This document shows positions 40,146-48,666 of a DNA stretch of 64,000 nt, one piece after another (the first letter of the stretch is position 1; every line of letters begins with the position of its first letter). The stretch covers positions 248,001-312,000 of the forward strand of contig NZ_WTWY01000001.1 of assembly GCF_009870825.1 (NCBI RefSeq). Reading direction: 5' to 3'. Position numbers and translations under genes: made by a program. Origin of the DNA: Paenibacillus sp. USDA918EY. Its GTDB lineage: Bacteria > Bacillota > Bacilli > Paenibacillales > Paenibacillaceae. The notes under the pieces were generated by a model. The model did not search any database. It saw only the letters and a program-made list of their open reading frames with translations, and was not told the DNA's origin.

Positions 40146-40442
40146 CTTCTGGCCCCCAATCCGGCGGCCGAGCTGTTGGAACTTCATGCCGAACATCATC
40201 AATATTTTAGCCGGTATGCGAACAAAGCCAATCCGCTCTACGCTCCTAACGCATGGGTGCCGCATTGCACGATCGCTAGCAGGCTTGATGAACGGAAACT
40301 GCCGGAAGCTTTGCAATATTGCACGGGCAGCATCCAAACATCATTTCGCTCCGAGATTCGGGAAGCGTCCCTGATCAAACTGAAATACCAAAATAACCGC
40401 TGCACGGATTGCTCCGCCATGTTGACGAAGCCGTTGATATGA
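40146..40442 (+). pseudogene. 5'-truncated 2'-5' RNA ligase-family gene
   Basis: The frame contains APNPAAELLELHAEHHQYFS, then NAWVPHCTIASRLDERKLPEAL with the H-x-T motif, and IKLKYQNNRCTDCSA. This is the C-terminal half of a 2H-phosphoesterase/2'-5' RNA ligase; the first H-x-T motif and any start codon with a ribosome site are missing. It begins 2 bp after the DUF6508 stop, so a deletion probably fused the two genes' ends. Confidence 0.6.
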
Positions 40443-40506
40443 TTCTTAATGCAGAAAGAAGACAAACAAGATTTTACGAAAACAAAAGACAGAAAGCAGG
40501 ATGGTT

Positions 40507-40941
40507 ATGACCGAAATCAAACACATTGCCGAATCGGATCTTCCGGCGCTTGCCCGGCTGTACGAAGAGCTCATGGGAATCCCGACGAACGGGGACAGGA
40601 TGCTTCAGGTTTTCCGAAAGGCCGAAAGCAGCGGAAACTATCATATTTTGGGCGCGTTCCATGAAGGGGAGCTCGCCGGATCGTTGATGGGGATTATATG
40701 CCTTGATTTTGTCGGAAGCTGCAAACCGTTTATGGTCATCGAAAACGTCATCGTTTCAAGCCGCATTCGCAGGCAAGGCATCGGAAAGAAGCTGATGGAA
40801 GCCATCGAGCAAATCGCGAGGGAGCATAATTGCGGCTATATCATTTTCGTGTCCGGAGAACAGCGCAAGGAAGCGCACCAATTCTACGAGAAGCTCGGTT
40901 ACCGCGACGAACAGGTCGAAGGATTCAGGAAGCTGCTGTAG
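40507..40941 (+). CDS. GNAT family N-acetyltransferase
   Basis: 144 residues. ATG 40507 is preferred over ATG 40501, since GCAGGA is 6-7 nt before it. IKHIAESDLPALARLYEELM, LAGSLMGIICLDF, FMVIENVIVSSRIRRQGIGKKLMEAIEQIA (CoA loop R-R-x-G-I-G) and EAHQFYEKLGYR are the standard GNAT elements. The size is that of single-domain drug- or amine-acetylating GNATs. Repeat copy A begins 54 bp downstream. Confidence 0.88.
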   Translation: MTEIKHIAESDLPALARLYEELMGIPTNGDRMLQVFRKAESSGNYHILGAFHEGELAGSLMGIICLDFVGSCKPFMVIENVIVSSRIRRQGIGKKLMEAIEQIAREHNCGYIIFVSGEQRKEAHQFYEKLGYRDEQVEGFRKLL

Positions 40942-40994
40942 AACACGTACCGGAGCCGGCATCCGGGAAGGAACAAGCCCCTCATAATTTAGAT

Positions 40995-41109
40995 CGGGAT
41001 TTTGCCAAATTCGATTCCGCCGCTCCCGGGTACATTATGAGGGGAACGAAACCGCTTCGCTCTATATATTGCCGATTGAAAGTCGCTCCTTGGATTTTTG
41101 CAAAATCCT
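40995..41109 (+). repeat. palindromic intergenic repeat, copy A
   Basis: It starts with GGATTTTGCCAAATTCGATTC, continues with CGCTCCCGGGTACA, and ends TATATATTG...ATTGAAAGTCGCTCCTTGG and ATTTTTGCAAAATCCT. It is the same element as copies at 53768 (inverted) and 61729. The left internal arm is degenerate here. It lies 85 bp before the molybdenum hydroxylase operon, where it could carry or disturb a promoter. Confidence 0.75.
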
Positions 41110-41193
41110 CAGATATATCGACCATTCGTTTCCCATATACATAGCTGTGGAGAAATGAATTTTACGCCCATTCAAGGTTCAAGGAGGGGAGAC

Positions 41194-43521
41194 ATGAGCG
41201 GTTCAGCCGTCGGAAAAAGCGTTCCGAGAAAGGAATCCTGGCAAAAAGCGACCGGAACGGCCCGCTATGTGGACGATATCGCAAAACCGGGGATGTTGCA
41301 TGCCAAACTCGCGGTCAGTCCCCATGCCCATGCCAAAATCATATCGATCGATTCCTCGCAGGCCTTAAGCATTCCCGGCGTACGGGCGGTAGTGACAGGG
41401 CAACATTTTCCGGTGTTGACCGGGTCTCCGCTGGAAGACCGGCCGCCGATCGCCATCGATAAAGTCAGATATTACGGCGAGCCGGTGGCTTTGGTCGTCG
41501 CCGATTCGGAATATATTGCCCAAATGGCCGCTTTACGGATTAAAGCCGAATATGAACCTCTGCCCATCGTACATTCCCCGAGCCAAGCTTACCAAAAAGA
41601 TGCCCCGCTTATCCACGAACGTCTCGCAACTTACCATGGAGATGAAGAGGTTTATCCCGAACCTGGAACGAACGTCGCCAACCGAACCCGAATCCGCAAA
41701 GGCAATATGGTTGAAGGCTGGAAGCAATGCGCCCACACCGTCGAGGTTTATGTCCGTTTGCCGCAGTCCGACCATGCCGCCATGGAAACGAGGTGCAGCA
41801 TCGCCGAAATCCGGCCGGACGGCAACGTCATCATTCATTCCGCTTCGCAATCTCCCTACATCATCCGAAAGCAGATCAGCCATTATTTTCACGTCCCCCT
41901 TCAAAAAGTTCAGGTCCATACCCCGTTGGTCGGGGGCGCATACGGCGGAAAAGCTGCCGTTCAATTGGAGTTTCTCGCCTTTTTGGCGTCCAGAGCCGTG
42001 GGAGGAAGACCCGTAAAACTTGTGAATGCCAGGGAAACGGATATGGTTTCGTCTCCGGTTCATATAGGCCTCGAATCCAGAGTTCGGCTGGGCTGTACCC
42101 GGGACGGCAAAATCGCCGCCGCCGAAATTTTGCATTTGTTCGACGGTGGCGCCTATTCGGACCGGGGAGTGATCATGAGCCGGGCCGGAGCCACCGATTG
42201 CTCGGGCCCGTACCGCATCGACAACCTTCATTGCGACTCGTTATGCATGTACACCAATCATCCTTATTCAACATCGTTTCGGGGATTCGGGCACTTGGAG
42301 CTGACCTTCGCGATGGAAAGGGCCATGGATGCCTTGGCCGAAAAAGCGCAAATGGACCCGCTCGAGTTTCGTTTCCATAACGCGATCGGGCCGGGCGATA
42401 CGACGCCGACGCAGGTGTTGTTAAATCGAAGCAATGTGGGCGATTTGCCCAAATGCATTGCCAAGCTGCACGACATCATCCCGTGGGATCAGAGGAGCCG
42501 CGTGAAATCGAGCAGCCATCTCGTGAAGGCGACAGGGGTGTCCTGTTTCTGGAAAAATTCGAATACGCCGGCAGACGCGGGGGCGGGAGCCGTCGTCATT
42601 TTTAATGCGGATGGCAGCGTAAACGTGCTGTGCGGGGCCGTAGAGATCGGTCAAGGCACCCGCACGGCGCTCACGCAAATGTTGGCCGAACGGCTAAAAA
42701 TAGATGGGCGCAGGATTCATATCGCAACCGATGTCCGTACCGAATCCGATCCCGAGCTGTGGAAAACCGTCGCAAGCCGAAGCACCTTTCTGGTCGGGAA
42801 CGCGCTCATGACGGCGGCCGACGATGCGATTGCCCAGCTGAAACGCACGGCTTCCTTTGTTTTGAAATGCCCGGCGGACAGCTTGGAAGCGGGCGGGGGA
42901 AGGGTCTACTGCAAGGATAACCCGGCCGACGGGATCGGCATCGATGCGATTGCCCACGGCTACAAACTTCCGGACGGACGGATCGTCGGCAGCCAGGTCA
43001 TCGGCCGCGGAAGCTACACGATGCGCGGAATTACGGAGCTCGATCCGGAGACGGGAAGGGGGAATCCCGGGCCGGAATGGACCGTCGGCGCCCAGGCGGT
43101 CGAAGTGGAATTCGACACGAGGGACTTTACCTACCGGATCGTCAAAGCGGCTACGGTCATCGATGCCGGCAAGGTGATCAATCCGGTGTTCGCGCGCGGT
43201 CAACTTACGGGGGGCATGAGCATGGGCCTTAGTTTGGCCAGCAGGGAAACATTTCTGTTCAACGATCGCGGCGTTGTATTAGATACGCAGTTTCGAACCT
43301 ATAAACTGATTCGGTACGGGGAGCAGCCGTCGTATTTCGTTGATTTCGTCGAAACGCCGCATCTGGAAGCTCCTTACGGACTGCGCGGAATCGGCGAGCA
43401 TGGCGTGATCGGCATGCCTGCCGCCTTGGCGAGCGCCTTGTCGGCCGCTGCCGGCGTCGAACTAAACCGGCTGCCCTTAACGCCGGAGAGAATCTGGAGG
43501 GCGGTCCATGATTCCGTTTGA
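41194..43521 (+). CDS. molybdenum hydroxylase large (molybdopterin-binding) subunit, xanthine dehydrogenase family
   Basis: 775 residues from ATG 41194 behind AAGGAGGGG. The N-terminal 'hammerhead' domain shows KATGTARYVDDIAKPGMLHAKL. The cofactor domains show VGGAYGGKAAVQLE, YSTSFRGFGHLELTFAMER, GAVEIGQGTRTALTQM and, near the end, GLRGIGEHGVIGMPAA with the likely catalytic Glu. This family hydroxylates purines, aldehydes or N-heterocycles with water as oxygen source. The five-gene order resembles B. subtilis pucA-E, so a purine is plausible but not proven. The next gene overlaps by 14 bp. Confidence 0.9.
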   Translation: MSGSAVGKSVPRKESWQKATGTARYVDDIAKPGMLHAKLAVSPHAHAKIISIDSSQALSIPGVRAVVTGQHFPVLTGSPLEDRPPIAIDKVRYYGEPVALVVADSEYIAQMAALRIKAEYEPLPIVHSPSQAYQKDAPLIHERLATYHGDEEVYPEPGTNVANRTRIRKGNMVEGWKQCAHTVEVYVRLPQSDHAAMETRCSIAEIRPDGNVIIHSASQSPYIIRKQISHYFHVPLQKVQVHTPLVGGAYGGKAAVQLEFLAFLASRAVGGRPVKLVNARETDMVSSPVHIGLESRVRLGCTRDGKIAAAEILHLFDGGAYSDRGVIMSRAGATDCSGPYRIDNLHCDSLCMYTNHPYSTSFRGFGHLELTFAMERAMDALAEKAQMDPLEFRFHNAIGPGDTTPTQVLLNRSNVGDLPKCIAKLHDIIPWDQRSRVKSSSHLVKATGVSCFWKNSNTPADAGAGAVVIFNADGSVNVLCGAVEIGQGTRTALTQMLAERLKIDGRRIHIATDVRTESDPELWKTVASRSTFLVGNALMTAADDAIAQLKRTASFVLKCPADSLEAGGGRVYCKDNPADGIGIDAIAHGYKLPDGRIVGSQVIGRGSYTMRGITELDPETGRGNPGPEWTVGAQAVEVEFDTRDFTYRIVKAATVIDAGKVINPVFARGQLTGGMSMGLSLASRETFLFNDRGVVLDTQFRTYKLIRYGEQPSYFVDFVETPHLEAPYGLRGIGEHGVIGMPAALASALSAAAGVELNRLPLTPERIWRAVHDSV

Positions 43522-44341
43522 TTTCGATTATTACCGGCCGGCTTCCGCCACGGAGGCGGCGGAGTTATACATGAAGCTGCATTCGCAAGGGAAAAAACCG
43601 ATGTATTATTCGGGCGGGACGGAAATCATTACGATGGCCCGAAGAAATTCCATTCAACCTCAAGCGGTGGTGGACATCAAGTCCATTCCGGAATGCGGCA
43701 TACTCGAATTCGATAAGGACCGATTGGTTATCGGTTCCTGCATCACGTTATCGGCATTGTCCGCGGCAAATCCGTTTCCGCTGCTCAGCGCGGCGTCGCA
43801 AGGCGTCGCCGATCAAACATCGCGAAACAAAATCACGCTCGGAGGAAACATCTGCGGAAAAATCCATTACCGTGAGGCCGTGCTTCCCTTGTTGCTGGCA
43901 GACAGCCGCATGGTCATCGGAGGACCGGAGGGGAAGCGGGAGGTTTCAATCCATGAAGTGTTCGCGGAACGGATCAGATTAAAGCCCGGAGAGTTCCTTA
44001 TGCAGATCATTACAGATCGCAAATACGTATCCTTGCCGTATTATCATGTCAAAAAACGTCTGATCGGGAACGTCGCTTACCCTCTCGTCACATTGGCTGC
44101 CCTAAAGAAAGACGGTCTAATTCGTACTGCGTACAGCGGCGTTTGCGCTTTCCCTTTTCGATCTTCCGCAATCGAGCAGGTGTTGAACGATCCGTTGCTG
44201 CGTCCCGAGGAAAAGGCGAACCGGGCCATCCAAAAGCTGCCGGCTCCACTTCTGTCGAATGCGGAAGGATCCGCTGCGTACCGGCAGTTCGTGCTGAAAC
44301 AAACGATCGAAGAAGCCTTGGGTTCTTTGGAAGGAGGGTGA
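43508..44341 (+). CDS. molybdenum hydroxylase FAD-binding subunit
   Basis: 277 residues. FDFDYYRPASATEAAELYMKL begins the FAD_binding_5 domain; MYYSGGTEIITMARR is a variant of the 'AGGTDL' flavin loop, and RNKITLGGNICGKIHYREAV is the second flavin loop. The C-terminal CO_deh_flav domain follows. It carries electrons from the iron-sulfur subunit to the acceptor. Its start lies within the end of the large-subunit gene, and 2 bp separate it from the FeS subunit. Confidence 0.88.
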   Translation: MIPFDFDYYRPASATEAAELYMKLHSQGKKPMYYSGGTEIITMARRNSIQPQAVVDIKSIPECGILEFDKDRLVIGSCITLSALSAANPFPLLSAASQGVADQTSRNKITLGGNICGKIHYREAVLPLLLADSRMVIGGPEGKREVSIHEVFAERIRLKPGEFLMQIITDRKYVSLPYYHVKKRLIGNVAYPLVTLAALKKDGLIRTAYSGVCAFPFRSSAIEQVLNDPLLRPEEKANRAIQKLPAPLLSNAEGSAAYRQFVLKQTIEEALGSLEGG

Positions 44342-44343
44342 GC

Positions 44344-44889
44344 ATGCAAATGAACGTTCCGAAACTTTATCCGATCGAGCTGCAGGTTAACGGCGAACAG
44401 AGGACGGTAAGGGTCCGGGCGGCGGAAACCTTACTGAATGCCCTTCGGGATCACCTCGGATTAACCGGCTGCAAACCCGGCTGCGAGAATGGGGATTGCG
44501 GGGCCTGCACGATCATCATGGGGGGCCTGCCGTTCAAATCCTGCATTATGCTTGCGGTGGAAGCGGAGGGACAACAGATCACCACCATCGAAGGCTTGTC
44601 CGGTTCCCCTGTGCAGCAAGCGTTTGTTCATAAGCAAGCGTTCCAATGCGGTTATTGCACTCCCGGATTTATCATGAACGGCCAGGGACTGTTGGATGCC
44701 CATCCGGAAGCGGATGAAGAAACCATCCGGCTATGGCTTGAATCGAATATTTGCAGATGCACCTCATATGAAGAAATCCATGAAGCGGTCAGAGCTGCTT
44801 TTACCTCCGAAAACGCGGAGAAACCGCCAACCGGCATGGGGAAGGAGGATGGGTTTGGAGGAGATTCATCGCATTCTGGAATCCGTTGA
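44344..44889 (+). CDS. molybdenum hydroxylase [2Fe-2S] subunit
   Basis: 181 residues from ATG 44344. The plant-type ferredoxin cluster is in LTGCKPGCENGDCGACTIIM with a final Cys in FKSCIML. The second, helical [2Fe-2S] domain has AFQCGYCTPGFIM and ESNICRCTSYEEI. All eight cluster cysteines are present. About 20 residues at the C terminus overlap the start region of the next gene, which is unusual but consistent with translational coupling. Confidence 0.92.
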   Translation: MQMNVPKLYPIELQVNGEQRTVRVRAAETLLNALRDHLGLTGCKPGCENGDCGACTIIMGGLPFKSCIMLAVEAEGQQITTIEGLSGSPVQQAFVHKQAFQCGYCTPGFIMNGQGLLDAHPEADEETIRLWLESNICRCTSYEEIHEAVRAAFTSENAEKPPTGMGKEDGFGGDSSHSGIR

Positions 44890-45892
44890 AAGAAGCGGCC
44901 TGCGAAGCGTATTGGCCACCGTTGTCCATGTGGAAGGAAGCGCCTACCGAAAAGAAGGGGCGTCCATGCTGTTTTTCGAAGACGGAACGCAAACCGGAAT
45001 GCTGAGCGCGGGCTGTATCGAAGCCGATCTGGCGGCGCGCGTGCCGGAAATGTTGGAGACGGGGGAATCCCGCGTCTATACATTCGACATGCAGTCTTTC
45101 GATCCCTTTTCCTGGGGCGAAACATCGGGATGCGGCGGAATCGTTCACGTAGCGATGGAACCCGTCAACGATGTTTTCGCCGGTCATCTGCGCACGGTGA
45201 AGGGATATTTGGATCAGGCTTGCGAGGTTGTCCACATCAAAACATTCAACCCGGACCGTTCGGTTTCCGGGTATGGCTTTTTTGCCGCCGATCGGCAGCT
45301 GTTTGGTGAATGGAAGGGCACTTTTCCCGAGGAGCTGTTCAGCATGGCGAGTTCCGGCAGCATCGGGAAGAGCGGAATGAAGGCGTTATCCACTCTGAAT
45401 GAGGAAATATTCGTCCATATCTATTCGCCCAAACCGAGATTGATCATTTTCGGAGCCGGGCGGGATGCCAGACCGCTCGCATCGTTTGCGGCAGCCGCCG
45501 GGTTTTCCGTGACCGTTGCCGATTGGAGGCCGGCTTTCTGCGACCGAAGTTTTTTCCCGGATGCGGAAGAGCTTCTGGTTGGATTTCCGGAGGAAACGGC
45601 AGACATGCTTCGCATCACATCCAATGATTATGTCGTGGTGATGACCCATCATTTTGGAAGGGACATGGAGCTGATCCGCATCCTTTCCCGGCTTCGGCTT
45701 GGGTATCTCGGCATTTTGGGTCCGAAGCGCAGAACGGAACTTTTGTTTGACGGCGTCCCGATCCCTCCGTACGTGCGCTCTCCCGTAGGCATCCCGATCG
45801 GGGCGGAAGGCCCGGAGGAAATTGCCGTAAGCGTGCTTGCGGAAGTCATTCAGGTTCATAACGCCAAAAGAAAGCGTCGCGGCGGCTTATGA
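44855..45892 (+). CDS. XdhC/CoxI-family maturation protein
   Basis: 345 residues. TTG 44855 is preferred: AAGGAGG (44842-44848) is 6 nt before it, while ATG 44849 touches that ribosome site. The XdhC_CoxI domain shows VLATVVHVEGSAYRKEGASMLFFEDG and GMLSAGCIEADL with the conserved Cys. The C-terminal Rossmann domain shows LIIFGAGRDARPLASFAAAAGFSVTVADWR and YVVVMTHHFGRD. These proteins bind and sulfurate molybdenum cofactor and insert it into the enzyme. The location after the enzyme subunits supports this. It corresponds to PucA of B. subtilis. Confidence 0.88.
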   Translation: MEEIHRILESVERSGLRSVLATVVHVEGSAYRKEGASMLFFEDGTQTGMLSAGCIEADLAARVPEMLETGESRVYTFDMQSFDPFSWGETSGCGGIVHVAMEPVNDVFAGHLRTVKGYLDQACEVVHIKTFNPDRSVSGYGFFAADRQLFGEWKGTFPEELFSMASSGSIGKSGMKALSTLNEEIFVHIYSPKPRLIIFGAGRDARPLASFAAAAGFSVTVADWRPAFCDRSFFPDAEELLVGFPEETADMLRITSNDYVVVMTHHFGRDMELIRILSRLRLGYLGILGPKRRTELLFDGVPIPPYVRSPVGIPIGAEGPEEIAVSVLAEVIQVHNAKRKRRGGL

Positions 45893-46524
45893 GGCAAAAC
45901 CGTATAATCGGTGTATATTTGGCAGCAGGTCGCAGCGAGCGAATGGGTTCCGATAAGCTTCGTTTGCCGCTGGGGCCTGTGTGTCTTGGAAATTACGGGC
46001 TGGCTGCGGCACTTGCTTCCGGTTTGAACCATGTATGGGTCGTTTCCGGCGATACGCAGGCCGATTGGATCGATCGCTCTTTCTACGAGGACCGGAACCG
46101 CCGCAGATGGTCTTTGATCAGCTGCCCGGATGCCCGTCTAGGGCAATCCAACTCTTTGCGATGCGGCATACGTGCCGCCGCGTCGGCGGGAGCGGAAGCG
46201 GCGATGGTTCTTCTGGCCGACCAGCCTTTCATCACGGCGGGGATGATCGACGAACTGCTGGATCGTTATCAACGCCAGCGTCACGACGGCATTCTTTACG
46301 CAGCCGCAGGGCTCCATGGGCTGGCAAGACCGCCGGTCATTTTTAACCATCGCATGTTTCCGGATCTGCTTGCGCTGCAAGGAGACGTCGGAGCCAGGCG
46401 CCTGATCCGCGAGGATCGGCCGGGAATTTGCGTCGAATTCGACGACCCCGACTTGTTTTTGGACGTCGATACCGGAACGGATTACGCGTCTTTATTGAAA
46501 AAAACGTTTTTTTGGAAATCTTGA
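45889..46524 (+). CDS. MocA/MobA-like molybdenum cofactor nucleotidyltransferase
   Basis: 211 residues; ATG 45889 overlaps the XdhC stop. RIIGVYLAAGRSERMGSDKLRLPLG is the N-terminal 'L-A-A-G-x-S-x-R-M-G-x-x-K' nucleotide motif, and MVLLADQPFITAGMIDELL and LARPPVIFNHRMFPDLLALQGDVGAR are typical of MocA-like cytidylyltransferases (PucB in B. subtilis). It would convert the cofactor to the CMP form used by xanthine-dehydrogenase-type enzymes. Its 3' end overlaps the convergent FUSC gene by 43 bp. Confidence 0.88.
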   Translation: MRQNRIIGVYLAAGRSERMGSDKLRLPLGPVCLGNYGLAAALASGLNHVWVVSGDTQADWIDRSFYEDRNRRRWSLISCPDARLGQSNSLRCGIRAAASAGAEAAMVLLADQPFITAGMIDELLDRYQRQRHDGILYAAAGLHGLARPPVIFNHRMFPDLLALQGDVGARRLIREDRPGICVEFDDPDLFLDVDTGTDYASLLKKTFFWKS

Positions 46525-47513
46525 ACGACTTGTTCCGCGTTCATGTACAAAGCAAGCGGATACTGATCGTTCGCCAAATGAGAAGGCGCTTTGACGGCCA
46601 AAGAGGCCGCAGTCGGTTCGAACGTCGTTTGCTTGGGATCGTTTAGCATAGTATTCCAACTTTTGACGAGCGAGCCTAACGTATTCAGGTGATCCGCCCA
46701 AATCCGCCGGTCTTCTTCCGTAAAATGGCCGCTTTCGGCCCATTTTTTGAAAATGCGGACCATGTCCGACAGATTGGCAAAACTTGATCGGAGCTGGGCC
46801 ATTTGCCGGGTCAATTCGTCCATGGCGGTGCGTTTTTTGGAGGCAAGCGGGTTGTAACGCAAGCTTTGGTTCGCCTTGTCCGTTTCGACGGTCGCTTGAT
46901 GCAGTTCCTGAAACATGGTTTGCAGTTCGTCTTCGACTATTTTTACTTGGCTTGCCGGGCAGCCATGTCGTACCCATTCGGCCGTTTGATAAAAATGCCG
47001 GGTTAAACGATCCGCAAAACGCGCCATTTTTCGTTGGGCCGTTTGGATGGAATCGGGAGGAAACAACAGCACGTGAATAAGAACCGCAACGACGGCACCT
47101 ACTACGGTATCGCGCACGCGGTCTAGCGGATAGCTCGGCATTTTGCTTTGAAAATACAATACCAGCAAAATGCTGAGAGCAACCTGAACCGCCAGGGCAT
47201 GATCCAAGTTCAGCCTCTTGACGATGACGGCGCCAAGCAGCACTAGAAGCCCGATGCTCCATCCGCTTACGCCGATATAAGGCGCTATGCATGCGGTCGC
47301 CGCAACCCCGACAATCGTTCCGATGATACGCTGCCAGGCAAAAAGCAGGGATTGGCTGACCGTAATTTGAAAACATAAGATGGCCGTCAGCGGGGCCAAG
47401 TAAGGATGGTTGGACCCGGCCCATTTGGCGGCTTCCCATGACAGCGCTGCAGCTAACGGCATTTTCCATACCGTGCCATTATTTTTGATGAAATCTGTTA
47501 ATTTACTATTCAC
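46482..47513 (-). CDS. FUSC/aromatic acid exporter family protein
   Basis: 343 residues from ATG 47513. The N-terminal half holds about five or six hydrophobic segments (APLTAILCFQITVSQSLLF, IIGTIVGVAATACIAPYIG, IGLLVLLGAVIV, ALSILLVLYFQ, VVGAVVAVLIHVLLFPP). The second half is a soluble helical domain of about 190 residues. This matches the ArAE/FUSC proteins, thought to export aromatic acids. It converges on the MocA-like gene and overlaps its end by 43 bp, so both proteins use the same DNA in opposite strands. Confidence 0.82.
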   Translation of the reverse strand: MNSKLTDFIKNNGTVWKMPLAAALSWEAAKWAGSNHPYLAPLTAILCFQITVSQSLLFAWQRIIGTIVGVAATACIAPYIGVSGWSIGLLVLLGAVIVKRLNLDHALAVQVALSILLVLYFQSKMPSYPLDRVRDTVVGAVVAVLIHVLLFPPDSIQTAQRKMARFADRLTRHFYQTAEWVRHGCPASQVKIVEDELQTMFQELHQATVETDKANQSLRYNPLASKKRTAMDELTRQMAQLRSSFANLSDMVRIFKKWAESGHFTEEDRRIWADHLNTLGSLVKSWNTMLNDPKQTTFEPTAASLAVKAPSHLANDQYPLALYMNAEQVVQDFQKNVFFNKDA

Positions 47514-47626
47514 TGGGTCGGACTCCGTTTTATAATTGTTTACGTTATTGTTGCCGCAGATGGAAGCTGTTCATTCGCCGGCATCGTTATTTTGAAGAAA
47601 TTTTTTCAAGCTGGAGGGTGGAAGGG

Positions 47627-48178
47627 ATGGAAGGTATGCTTGAAACGCGATTGCCAGGGGATCGGATCCTGCTTCGCCCCGTGCGGGAAAACGAATTGGA
47701 TGCATATTTCGGCCTTTTGGAGGAGCCGGAGGCGATGAGGCTGACCGGAACACAGGAACGGTTCACCAAAGAAAACGCCGCGGCATGGCTGCAAAAGATC
47801 AGCCGCGTTCATGAGGATCGCGTCGATTTGATGATCGCCTTAAACGAAACGGATGAATTGATCGGCGAGGTCGTTCTGAACGAAATCGATCGGGCAAATC
47901 GCTGCGCCAACATTCGCATTATGATTTCCGCGCGGCACAACGATCAAGGGTACGGTTCGGAAGCGATGCGTTTGATGCTAAGGCACGGTTTCGAGGATTT
48001 GAAGCTGCACCGGATCGAGCTCGGAGTTTATGCGTTTAACCCCAGAGCCGTCCACGTGTATGAGAAGCTTGGTTTTTGCCGGGAAGGCGTGAAGCGGGAC
48101 GCGCTGTTTCTTGAAGGCCGGTTTCATGACATGATTTTGATGGCGCTTTTGGAAGAAGAGTTTCGGGCGCGTTCCTAA
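47627..48178 (+). CDS. GNAT acetyltransferase, RimJ/RimL-like
   Basis: 183 residues from ATG 47627, 8 nt after GGAGGG; GTG 47618 and ATG 47636 are alternatives. GDRILLRPVRENELDAYFGLLEEPEAMRLTG is the family start. LIGEVVLNEIDRANRCANIRIMISARHNDQGYGSEAMRLM gives the CoA loop and LGVYAFNPRAVHVYEKLGFCREG the acceptor half. It heads a short run of co-directional genes (SRPBCC protein, serine hydrolase). Confidence 0.87.
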   Translation: MEGMLETRLPGDRILLRPVRENELDAYFGLLEEPEAMRLTGTQERFTKENAAAWLQKISRVHEDRVDLMIALNETDELIGEVVLNEIDRANRCANIRIMISARHNDQGYGSEAMRLMLRHGFEDLKLHRIELGVYAFNPRAVHVYEKLGFCREGVKRDALFLEGRFHDMILMALLEEEFRARS

Positions 48179-48201
48179 CGGCGAGAGGCGAGGTGAGAAG
48201 A

Positions 48202-48666
48202 TTGATCACGGTAGAGACGGAGCTCATGATCGATGCGCCCCCGGAGGTTTGTTTTGACATGGCACGGAACATTACCGTACATACGCAAACGGTGTGGCCG
48301 CATACCCGCGAGAGAGCGGTTCACGGCAGGACGACAGGCATGATTGGCGCCGGGGAAACGGTAACGTTCCAAGCAACCCATTTTCTGGTCAGGCAAAAAT
48401 TGACCTCGCGAATTGCGGCGTACGAGAGACCTCATGTTTTTGTGGATGAAATGGTCAAAGGCGCTTTCAAATCAATGCGGCATGAGCATTGGTTCGAGAT
48501 GGCGGAAGGGAAGACGCTCATGAGAGACCGGCTCGTTTTTGCGGCACCTTTCGGCATCGCCGGCTGGGCGGCGGAACGGCTTGTTTTAAAAAGATATATG
48601 ACAAGGTTTCTGGAATACCGCAATGCGCGGCTTAAGGCCATGATCGAAGATTCGAATATCGAATGA
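48202..48666 (+). CDS. SRPBCC/START-like ligand-binding protein
   Basis: About 154 residues. TTG 48202 is preferred because GAGGTGA lies 5 nt upstream; GTG 48193 overlaps it. VETELMIDAPPEVCFDMARNI is the first strand and helix of the SRPBCC fold; TVTFQATHFLVRQKLTSRIAAYERPHVFVDEMVKGAFKSMRHEHWFE and ERLVLKRYMTRFLEYRNARLKAM complete the strands and long last helix. Such proteins bind hydrophobic ligands or act as cyclases; no function can be assigned. The ATGA at its end couples it to the next gene. Confidence 0.8.
   Translation: MITVETELMIDAPPEVCFDMARNITVHTQTVWPHTRERAVHGRTTGMIGAGETVTFQATHFLVRQKLTSRIAAYERPHVFVDEMVKGAFKSMRHEHWFEMAEGKTLMRDRLVFAAPFGIAGWAAERLVLKRYMTRFLEYRNARLKAMIEDSNIE

Noticed and set aside
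46492-47469. Second long frame (325 codons) on the same strand inside the FUSC gene
   Set aside because: Arg/Ser/Gly-rich shadow without hydrophobic segments; the other frame has the expected membrane helices and a proper start.
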